In this document: piece by piece, positions 18,363-25,307 of the stretch
How positions within the stretch are numbered: the stretch's first letter is position 1
Layout of the letters: every line of letters begins with the position of its first letter
Source: Lutibacter oricola
Lineage (GTDB): Bacteria; Bacteroidota; Bacteroidia; Flavobacteriales; Flavobacteriaceae
Direction: 5' to 3'
DNA length: 64,000 nucleotides
NCBI RefSeq assembly: GCF_900106565.1
Contig: NZ_FNNJ01000008.1
Span: 87,767 to 151,766, forward strand
Notes under the pieces: generated by a model
What the model was told of the DNA's origin: nothing
Database searches by the model: none
The model's input: only the letters and a program-made list of their open reading frames with translations
Position numbers and translations under genes: made by a program

Positions 18363-20879
18363 TTAAAATCCTAGCCTAAACTTGTAAGTTAATTTTACAG
18401 CTAAATTATCACTTACTTTTAAATTTTGGTTTGGCCCATATCTATAAAAAGTACTGAATCCTAAACCTTTAAAAAGTTCGTTTAATTCAATTCCACTTTC
18501 AAAATATCCCTTTTTTAAACTTTTAAAGGTAATATTTTTATGGTATGCAATATTATCTATAGTTCCTAGAGCAGTTCTGGTTACTAAAGTAACTTGTGGA
18601 TGAAACTTTTTAGTAATTTTAAATGGTTTTAATTGATGTTTAATGTGTAGTGCAGAAAACCTATCCGAAATAAACTCATTATAGCCCATAGTTTCAAAAC
18701 TATTTTTACCTGCAAATGTAATTCGGTTAAACCAAGGGTTTTTTTGAGTATAGTTAGGAGTTGTGTTGTATAAATGCGTAATAGGTGCATCTCCAAAAAC
18801 AATACCTCCTTCTAATAATATTGAGGTTGTGGCTTTGCGTAAGCGTTTTATTTTATGAAAAATTCTTAAGTTAAACTGTGTAAAACCAAAATCACTATCT
18901 AGCATGTTTTTAATACTCTTAGTTGCTTGAAAAGTAATTTGAGGGTATTCATTTTTAATAGTAAGCTTACCAATAGGAGAATTCATATATTCATTCTTTG
19001 GGTTATATTGAATGCCTATTGCAGCTGTTGTTAAGTTATATTCATTTAAGTTTTTATCTCCAGAAACATATTGATAATCGAAAAGAGGTTTGTATTTACC
19101 TGTGCTAAATTGAAGTTTTGCTTCTAAATTTGGCTGAATGTCATGTGTAAGATACCCTTTAATGGTTTTGTAATTGTAAAACTTACTTATGTTTAAGTTT
19201 CTTGGATTAACAGGAGAAAATGAGGTGTTTTTTGAAATAAAATTTAGAGATGCTGCTTCAGAAATGTCATTTGTGTAATTTGCACCAAACCAAGTGTTAT
19301 AATCTTTATTAAGTCTTACAGCACCACCAAAGCTGTACTTAAATTTGTTATCTTTTGTACCGTAAGCAGCATAAGATTCAATTCTAAATTTGGTAGAAAA
19401 ATTACGATTAGTAGCTCCTCCAAAACCTAATCGTAAACCTTCGTAATTGTTTAAGTTTATAATTTTACCCAAATTTAAATTTAAGTATTTGGTTGGATAT
19501 TCACCTTTTAAAATGTGCCTGGCTAAATTTATTTTTTTATCTATACCTTCTTCTTCAGCAATACTATCTAATTTATAATAAGTTGTAATTCCTCTTTTGG
19601 TTATTGAATCAGTACGGTAAGTGTTCCAAAACTCGGTAGGTTTTTTATGTGCATCCTCATTAAATTCTAATGTAGAGGCAGAGTTTTTAACCTTAACGGT
19701 AGTATTAATTTCAATATTTGAATTTGTTGTTTTTGAAATAAAATAAGTAATGTCTTCTGGTTTTTTACCTTTAGGTTTAATAATTGAATCGTTAGGTTTA
19801 TTGCTAGAAAACTTAACAGCACCACCAAAAAGCAGCATTTTTTTACTGTTATTACCTTTTTTTAATACAATGTTTTGATTGGATGGAAACCAAGTTTTAT
19901 ATGCTTGTTTGTAAATATAATCTTGCTCTGCCTTTACGTTTACAACACCTTTTAGTTCAGCAATTCCTTTTGTTATTGCAAAAGTTTCTGTATCTAAATA
20001 TAAAAGACCTTCAATACCTAAGATGTTCTTTTCATCTTTAGGTTTTGGTTTAAAATAAACTACATACGTTTTTTTATTTTGAATTTTTGTAGTGTCTAAT
20101 ATTTTATAATTGTAGTGTTTTAGAGCGTTAGTAGCTATTGGATTTATATATTTAGTTCCAGCAATAGAATAAAACTCATTGTAAAACGAAAAATCTTGAA
20201 ACGTTAAAGCAAGAATTTCATATAATGGTTGTTTTAAGCCTGCCATTCTAGAAGCTAAAATAGTTTCTTTTTTCTTTTTTCCCTTTTGAAATTTAAATTC
20301 AGACACTTTTTCTGAAATAAATAAATGTTGTACATCTATTTCTTTTTTGAATTTAAAATTTGTAGAATCTAATTTTTTAAATGTTTTTTTTCCTTCTTTT
20401 AAAACATAAATGCTATCTATTTTATTACTTATTGAATCTGGATTTGCAGTAACCAAAACCTTGTTGTAAGCATTAAATTTAAATGTAGCTAAAGATTTTT
20501 CTATGTTATTTTTCGATTTGTTTTCTATTGTATTTCGTATAAGTTGAAGTGCAGGGTTTTCTTTGGCAGTAATTAAAACTTCGTTTAAATTTTCAACAGA
20601 TGGTTTTAATTTAATTTTTACAAACTTGTCTTTATTAGTAATATCAATTTTAACACTTTTATATCCAACATACGAAACTTCAATAGCTGAAATTGTAGAA
20701 CTAGATTCTATTATAAACTTCCCTTTTGTATTGGTTAAAGTTCCAGAATTTGTATTTGTTATTACAGATGCGTAGGGCAGTGGGTTATGATTTTCGCTAT
20801 CTATAACAATACCTTGTATTTTGTTTTGCGATATAACAAGTATAGGAACTATTAAAAAAAAATACAACAGTTTATTCAT
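18363..20879 (-). CDS. DUF5686 family outer-membrane protein with carboxypeptidase-like domain
   Basis: An 838-residue exported protein: signal peptide (first about 18 residues, ending ISQ). A carboxypeptidase-regulatory-like beta domain follows (about 20-95; IQGIVIDSENHNPLPYASVITN), as found at the N-terminus of SusC proteins. The remainder is a long beta-rich region matching the DUF5686 type, ending in the barrel-like strand LAVKLTYKFRLGF. No TonB box or plug was seen, so it is not a SusC. These proteins are widespread in Bacteroidota and no function is established. A -7-like element on this strand lies at 20901-20908. Confidence 0.8.
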   Translation of the reverse strand: MNKLLYFFLIVPILVISQNKIQGIVIDSENHNPLPYASVITNTNSGTLTNTKGKFIIESSSTISAIEVSYVGYKSVKIDITNKDKFVKIKLKPSVENLNEVLITAKENPALQLIRNTIENKSKNNIEKSLATFKFNAYNKVLVTANPDSISNKIDSIYVLKEGKKTFKKLDSTNFKFKKEIDVQHLFISEKVSEFKFQKGKKKKETILASRMAGLKQPLYEILALTFQDFSFYNEFYSIAGTKYINPIATNALKHYNYKILDTTKIQNKKTYVVYFKPKPKDEKNILGIEGLLYLDTETFAITKGIAELKGVVNVKAEQDYIYKQAYKTWFPSNQNIVLKKGNNSKKMLLFGGAVKFSSNKPNDSIIKPKGKKPEDITYFISKTTNSNIEINTTVKVKNSASTLEFNEDAHKKPTEFWNTYRTDSITKRGITTYYKLDSIAEEEGIDKKINLARHILKGEYPTKYLNLNLGKIINLNNYEGLRLGFGGATNRNFSTKFRIESYAAYGTKDNKFKYSFGGAVRLNKDYNTWFGANYTNDISEAASLNFISKNTSFSPVNPRNLNISKFYNYKTIKGYLTHDIQPNLEAKLQFSTGKYKPLFDYQYVSGDKNLNEYNLTTAAIGIQYNPKNEYMNSPIGKLTIKNEYPQITFQATKSIKNMLDSDFGFTQFNLRIFHKIKRLRKATTSILLEGGIVFGDAPITHLYNTTPNYTQKNPWFNRITFAGKNSFETMGYNEFISDRFSALHIKHQLKPFKITKKFHPQVTLVTRTALGTIDNIAYHKNITFKSLKKGYFESGIELNELFKGLGFSTFYRYGPNQNLKVSDNLAVKLTYKFRLGF

Positions 20880-20900
20880 AGGTTAGTTTTGTAACTGAAA

Positions 20901-20908
20901 CAAATATA
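20901..20908 (-). promoter_or_regulatory. -7 element for the DUF5686 gene
   Basis: TATATTTG on the minus strand, 21 bases before the start codon. No clear TTG at the upstream distance. Confidence 0.5.
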
Positions 20909-20915
20909 ATAAAGT

Positions 20916-20939
20916 AAAAAAGCACTCGATTGAGTGCTT
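20916..20939 (-). terminator. Terminator after frr
   Basis: On the minus strand AAGCACTC, loop AATC, GAGTGCTT, followed by a T run; a perfect 8-bp stem. Confidence 0.85.
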
Positions 20940-20969
20940 CTTATTTTGTGAAAAGTTTAACGAAGAATG

Positions 20970-21524
20970 TTAAACCTTCATAATTTCTATATCTTTTATT
21001 TTGTATTGCTCATCAACAATAGCAATATATTTATCTGTTAAGTTTTGAATGTCAACCTCTGCATTGTTTTGCATATCTTCAGAAGCGTCAGATTTTTTAA
21101 TTTCTTGCATAGCTTCTCTACGGTCGTTTCTAATACTAACTTTAGCGTGTTCTGCTTCTGCCTTAGCTTGTTTAGAAAGTTCTTTACGTCTTTCTTCAGT
21201 TAAAGCAGGTACATTAATAATTATAATTTCACCGTTGTTCATTGGATTGAAACCTAAATTAGCAATCATAATTGCTTTTTCGATTTCGTGTAGCATATTT
21301 TTTTCCCAAGGTTGCACAGTAATTGTATGTGCATCCATAGTTCCAACATTAGCAACTTGAGTTAGCGGAGTTTGACTTCCATAATAATCAACAGTAACAC
21401 TTCCAATCATTGCAGGACTAGCTTTACCAGCTCTAATGTTTCTAAATTCTTTTTCTAAATGCTCAATAGCATTGTTCATTAATTCAGTTGTGCTTTCAAC
21501 TATAAAATTTAATTCTTCAGTCAT
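20970..21524 (-). CDS. frr: Ribosome recycling factor
   Basis: Splits post-termination ribosomes together with EF-G. The 184-residue, highly charged helical protein has the standard text EHLEKEFRNIRAGKASPAMI near the N-terminus, VQPWEKNMLHEIEKAIMIANLGFNP in the middle, and PALTEERRKELSKQAK. Length matches the family (about 185). It lies 24 bp downstream of pyrH on the same strand, the common bacterial order tsf-pyrH-frr, and is closed by the terminator at 20916. Confidence 0.96.
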   Translation of the reverse strand: MTEELNFIVESTTELMNNAIEHLEKEFRNIRAGKASPAMIGSVTVDYYGSQTPLTQVANVGTMDAHTITVQPWEKNMLHEIEKAIMIANLGFNPMNNGEIIIINVPALTEERRKELSKQAKAEAEHAKVSIRNDRREAMQEIKKSDASEDMQNNAEVDIQNLTDKYIAIVDEQYKIKDIEIMKV

Positions 21525-21548
21525 AATAGAAAAATTTAAGTGTATTTT

Positions 21549-22256
21549 TTATTTATCAACTAATGTACCAATATTTTCTCCAGAAATTAATTTTTCTAAA
21601 TTTCCTTTGGTATTCATATCAAAAACTACAATTGGTAAATTGTTTTCTTGGCTTAAAGCAAAGGCTGTCATATCCATTACTTTTAAACCTCTATTCATAA
21701 CATCTTTATAAGTTATAGATTCGAATTTTGTAGCGTCTTTATCTTTTTCAGGATCTGAAGTGTAAATTCCATCAACTCTGGTTCCTTTAAGTATTGCGTC
21801 TGCTCCAATTTCAATAGCTCTTAATACTGCAGCAGTATCTGTTGTAAAATATGGGTTTCCTGTTCCACCACCAAATATTACAACTCTACCTTTTTCAAGG
21901 TGTCTAACAGCTCTTCTTTTAATAAACGGTTCAGCAACTTGTTCCATTTTTATTGCAGTTAGTAAACGAGTAATAATACCTTGGTCTTCTAGAGCACTTT
22001 GTAGAGCTAAACCGTTAATAACAGTTGCTAGCATACCCATATAGTCACCTTGTACACGATCCATTCCGTTACTAGCACCAGAAACACCTCTAAAAATGTT
22101 TCCACCACCAATTACAATTGCAACTTCAATACCTTTATCAGTAATTTTTTTTATTTCTTCAGCATATTCTGCTAAACGTTTTGGATCTATTCCATATTGG
22201 CGTTCTCCCATAAGAGCCTCACCACTTAATTTTAAAAGAATTCTTTTGTAAGCCAT
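21549..22256 (-). CDS. pyrH: UMP kinase
   Basis: Phosphorylates UMP to UDP with ATP in the cytosol. The 235-residue amino-acid-kinase-fold protein shows [10 protein letters not shown] at the N-terminus, [11 protein letters not shown] for nucleotide binding, [21 protein letters not shown], and the C-terminal [10 protein letters not shown]. Length is standard. It sits between tsf and frr; the terminator at 22327 lies between tsf and pyrH, so pyrH-frr probably has its own promoter or depends on read-through. Confidence 0.96.
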   Translation of the reverse strand: MAYKRILLKLSGEALMGERQYGIDPKRLAEYAEEIKKITDKGIEVAIVIGGGNIFRGVSGASNGMDRVQGDYMGMLATVINGLALQSALEDQGIITRLLTAIKMEQVAEPFIKRRAVRHLEKGRVVIFGGGTGNPYFTTDTAAVLRAIEIGADAILKGTRVDGIYTSDPEKDKDATKFESITYKDVMNRGLKVMDMTAFALSQENNLPIVVFDMNTKGNLEKLISGENIGTLVDK

Positions 22257-22326
22257 AATTAATTTGAAAGTTATGCAAATATAAGATTTTAATTATTTAG
22301 AATTTATATTTTTTAAGTGTTGAAAT

Positions 22327-22363
22327 AAAAAAAGCCTTTCTAAGTATATAGAAAGGCTTTTTT
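22327..22363 (-). terminator. Terminator after tsf
   Basis: A near-perfect long stem (AAAAAAGCCTTTCTA with TAGAAAGGCTTTTTT) that can work in either direction; it lies just downstream of tsf on the minus strand. Confidence 0.9.
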
Positions 22364-22385
22364 AAATTGTATAATAAGATATTAC

Positions 22386-23351
22386 TTATACTAAAGAAAC
22401 TCTTTTAAAAGCTGTAACTTCTACACCAATACTATTAACGTATTCTGCAACAGTTTTCTTTTCGTCTTTAATAAAGTTTTGATCTAATAAACATTGCTCT
22501 TGATCTAAAGTAGTGTTATCAGAAATAAATCTTTCTAATTTTCCAGGAAGAATTCTATCCCAAATAGCTTCTGGCTTACCTTCAGCTTTAAGTTCTTCTT
22601 GTAATTTAACTTTAGTAGCTTCAATTACTTCGTCACTTAATTGAGATCTAGAAATAAATGTAGGAATGTTTTTTAACGTTTTTCCTAATCTTCCTAATTC
22701 AATATTTTCTTTTTCAATAACAGCAATTCTAGCTTCTGTTTCTGAAGCAACAAATTCTGGGTCAAAATCTTTGTAAGATAATATTGAAGCTCCCATTGCA
22801 GCAGCTTGCATAGAAATGTCTTTAGCAACAACATCAGCACCATCTACACTAGCAGATAAAGCAGATACAGCAGCAATTTTGTTTCCAGCGTGAATGTAAG
22901 AACCTACAAAACCACCTTCAACAACTTCAAAAGTACCAATTTCTAATTTTTCACCAATTACACCAGTTTGCTCAATTAATTTTTCAGCAACAGTCATTCC
23001 TCCAAAATCAGCTTCCATAAAAGCTTCTTTAGAGTCACAAGTAACTGCAATTGCAGCAAATTCGTGAGCTAAAGCAACAAAAGCGTCGTTTTTAGCAACA
23101 AAATCAGTTTCACAATTTAATGAAATAATAGCACCTTTAGTGTTACCTTCATTAACTTTAGCTATAACAGCACCTTCTGAAGAATCTCTATCAGCTCTTT
23201 TTGCAGCAACTTTTTGTCCTTTTTTACGTAAAATTTCAATTGCTTTGTCAAAATCTCCTTCTGCTTCAACAAGTGCATTTTTACAGTCCATCATACCAGC
23301 TCCGGTAGACTGTCTTAATTTATTTACTTCTTGGGCCGTAATTTTTGCCAT
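22386..23351 (-). CDS. tsf: Elongation factor Ts
   Basis: Guanine-nucleotide exchange factor for EF-Tu. The start at 23351 gives the canonical N-terminus MAKITAQEVNKLRQSTGAGMMDCKNAL (UBA-like domain), and the frame extends 11 codons upstream without family match. The 321-residue protein continues with the dimerisation core, including VSLNCETDFVAKND-like text (SLNCETDFVAKNDAFVALAH), and ends EVTAFKRVSLV. It is somewhat longer than E. coli EF-Ts (283), as is usual for Bacteroidota. It lies 44 bp downstream of rpsB. Confidence 0.95.
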   Translation of the reverse strand: MAKITAQEVNKLRQSTGAGMMDCKNALVEAEGDFDKAIEILRKKGQKVAAKRADRDSSEGAVIAKVNEGNTKGAIISLNCETDFVAKNDAFVALAHEFAAIAVTCDSKEAFMEADFGGMTVAEKLIEQTGVIGEKLEIGTFEVVEGGFVGSYIHAGNKIAAVSALSASVDGADVVAKDISMQAAAMGASILSYKDFDPEFVASETEARIAVIEKENIELGRLGKTLKNIPTFISRSQLSDEVIEATKVKLQEELKAEGKPEAIWDRILPGKLERFISDNTTLDQEQCLLDQNFIKDEKKTVAEYVNSIGVEVTAFKRVSLV

Positions 23352-23395
23352 ATTAATATTATTTTTTGTTGAACAAATGCTCAACTATTTTACAA

Positions 23396-24154
23396 TTATT
23401 TTTTTTCTTCAGCTTTAACTTCTTTAGCTTTTGTTTCCTCAGCTTTAGGAGCTTTTTCTTTGCTTGCTTTTCTATCAGCTAAACCTTCTGCAACAGCATC
23501 AGTGATATAACCTAAAATTTTATCAATTGATTTAGATGCATCATCATTCGCAGGAATTACATAGTCTACACCTCTTGGATCAGAGTTTGTATCAACCATA
23601 GCAAAAATAGGAATGTTTAATTTTTGAGCTTCAGCAACAGCAATGTGTTCTTTTTTAATGTCAACAATAAAAATTGCACCTGGTAAACGAGTCATATCAG
23701 AAATAGAACCTAAGTTTTTTTCTAATTTAGCTCTTTGACGGTTAATTTGTAATTGTTCTCTTTTAGATAAAGCGTTGAATGAACCATCTTGTTTCATTCT
23801 GTCAATAGAAGACATTTTTTTAACGGCTTTTCTAATTGTTACAAAGTTTGTTAACATACCACCTGGCCAACGCTCAGTAATGTAAGGCATGTTAATGCTT
23901 GTAGATTTGCTAGAGATAATTTCTTTAGCTTGTTTTTTTGTAGCTACAAAAAGAATTTTTCTTCCTGAGATAGCTATCTTTTTTAAAGCATCAGCTGCTT
24001 CGTCAATTTTAGCTGCAGTTTTATAAAGGTCAATAATATGAACTCCATTACGCTCACCATAAATATATGGTGCCATATTTGGATCCCACTTTCTTGTTAA
24101 GTGACCGAAGTGTACACCTGCGTCTAATAATTCTTTAATTTCAATATTTGCCAT
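23396..24154 (-). CDS. rpsB: 30S ribosomal protein S2
   Basis: Small-subunit ribosomal protein. The 252-residue sequence has LLDAGVHFGHLTRKWDPNM at the start, ITERWPGGMLTNF and FIVDIKKEHIAVAEAQKLNIP in the core, and a lysine/glutamate-rich tail (about 225-252). It is followed by tsf as in most bacteria. A 174-bp leader with a strong stem-loop separates it from rpsI (see 24182-24233). Confidence 0.96.
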   Translation of the reverse strand: MANIEIKELLDAGVHFGHLTRKWDPNMAPYIYGERNGVHIIDLYKTAAKIDEAADALKKIAISGRKILFVATKKQAKEIISSKSTSINMPYITERWPGGMLTNFVTIRKAVKKMSSIDRMKQDGSFNALSKREQLQINRQRAKLEKNLGSISDMTRLPGAIFIVDIKKEHIAVAEAQKLNIPIFAMVDTNSDPRGVDYVIPANDDASKSIDKILGYITDAVAEGLADRKASKEKAPKAEETKAKEVKAEEKK

Positions 24155-24181
24155 TTGTATTTAGTTTACGTTCCGTTGAGA

Positions 24182-24233
24182 CTTAGCAATAGGGAAGTAG
24201 CGCAATCGCGATCTTCCCTATTTGGATGCTAAA
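24182..24233 (-). promoter_or_regulatory. Structured RNA leader upstream of rpsB
   Basis: On the minus strand an outer stem TTTAGC/GCTAAG encloses ATAGGGAAG/CTTCCCTAT, and a GC-rich tip contains CGC-GATT-GCG. It lies 28 bases before the rpsB start and is not followed by a T run in the rpsB direction, so it does not look like a plain terminator. A leader that controls S2/EF-Ts synthesis is plausible, since S2 autoregulates rpsB in other bacteria. Confidence 0.55.
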
Positions 24234-24328
24234 CTTTTTACAGTCATTGACTGATCAACGACAACTTTGTTTTAATTTTATTTTCAATGAACCACCAAAT
24301 AAATTGATGAACCAATAATGTAAACGGA

Positions 24329-24715
24329 TTAACGTTTTGAGAATTGGAATTTTTTTCTTGCTTTCTTTTGACCGAATTTCTTACGTTCAACCATTCTAGA
24401 ATCTCTAGTAAGTAAACCATGAGGTTTTAATAAAGATCTATTTTCTTCATTAATTTCTATTAATGCTCTTGAAATTGCAAGTCTAATAGCTTCAGCTTGA
24501 CCAGTAACACCACCACCGTAAACATTTACTTTTACGTCATAAGCGTCAACATTATCTGTTAATGCAAATGGTTGCTTTACTTTATATTGTAAAGTTGCTG
24601 TTGTTAAATAGTCGTTTAAATCTTTTTTGTTAACAGTAACTTTTCCAGTTCCTTCAGTAACATAAACACGAGCTACAGCTGTTTTTCTTCTACCTATTTT
24701 GTGAATTGTACTCAT
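24329..24715 (-). CDS. rpsI: 30S ribosomal protein S9
   Basis: Small-subunit protein whose C-terminus reaches the P site. The 128 residues start MSTIHKIGRRKTAVARVYV and include NVYGGGVTGQAEAIRLAISRAL. The basic C-terminal tail ends in FQFSKR; the terminal SKR is invariant in S9. The start codon overlaps the rplM stop by one base (TAATG), so the pair is translationally coupled. Confidence 0.96.
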   Translation of the reverse strand: MSTIHKIGRRKTAVARVYVTEGTGKVTVNKKDLNDYLTTATLQYKVKQPFALTDNVDAYDVKVNVYGGGVTGQAEAIRLAISRALIEINEENRSLLKPHGLLTRDSRMVERKKFGQKKARKKFQFSKR

Positions 24716-25170
24716 TATCTTAGATCGTTTAAGTTAAGTGCTTTTGGTGATTGAGCTTCTTGATTGTGCTCTGCACCAGCATATACATATAAGTTTCTGT
24801 AAAGTGCGCTACCTAATTTGTTTTTTGGTAACATACCTTTAACTGCTTTTTCTACAAGACGCGTAGGGTCTTTTTCGAACATTTCTGTTGCAGTTAACGA
24901 TCTTTGTCCACCTGGGTAACCTGTGTGACGGATATAAGATTTGTCTGTCCACTTTTTACCAGTTAGATTAATTTTTTCTGCGTTGATTACTACCACATTG
25001 TCTCCACAGTCTACGTGAGGAGTGTAATTTGGCTTGTACTTACCTCTAATTAGCATTGCTACTTTAGAAGCTAGACGACCCAACGTTTGCCCGTCTGCAT
25101 CAACAACTAACCACTCTTTATTAGCAGTCTCCTTGTTTGCTGATACTGTTTTGTAACTTAATTTACTCAC
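24715..25170 (-). CDS. rplM: 50S ribosomal protein L13
   Basis: Early-assembling large-subunit protein. The 151-residue sequence has WLVVDADGQTLGRLASKVAMLIRGK near the N-terminus, the VVVINAEKINLTGKKW segment and VEKAVKGMLPKNKLG. It is the first gene of the rplM-rpsI unit, with a well-formed promoter 56 bp upstream and a small 5'-UTR hairpin at 25208-25223. Confidence 0.96.
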   Translation of the reverse strand: MSKLSYKTVSANKETANKEWLVVDADGQTLGRLASKVAMLIRGKYKPNYTPHVDCGDNVVVINAEKINLTGKKWTDKSYIRHTGYPGGQRSLTATEMFEKDPTRLVEKAVKGMLPKNKLGSALYRNLYVYAGAEHNQEAQSPKALNLNDLR

Positions 25171-25207
25171 AATTAAATTCTTTGTTATTGTTAAACATTT
25201 GTTTTAT

Positions 25208-25255
25208 CTCCCTAAAAAGGGAGTGCAAATGTACAATTAATTATTTATATAACAA
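25208..25255 (-). promoter_or_regulatory. Promoter and leader hairpin of rplM-rpsI
   Basis: On the minus strand TTG (25253-25255), a 19-base spacer and TACATTTG (25226-25233) fit the consensus. Right after the expected start lies CTCCCT-TTTT-AGGGAG (25208-25223), a 6-bp hairpin at the 5' end of the message that could stabilise it or serve as a regulatory site. Confidence 0.65.
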
Positions 25256-25307
25256 ACAGCGTTTTAGCTATATTTAACTGTTCTTTAAAATAAGTTGCTT
25301 TTTTATC

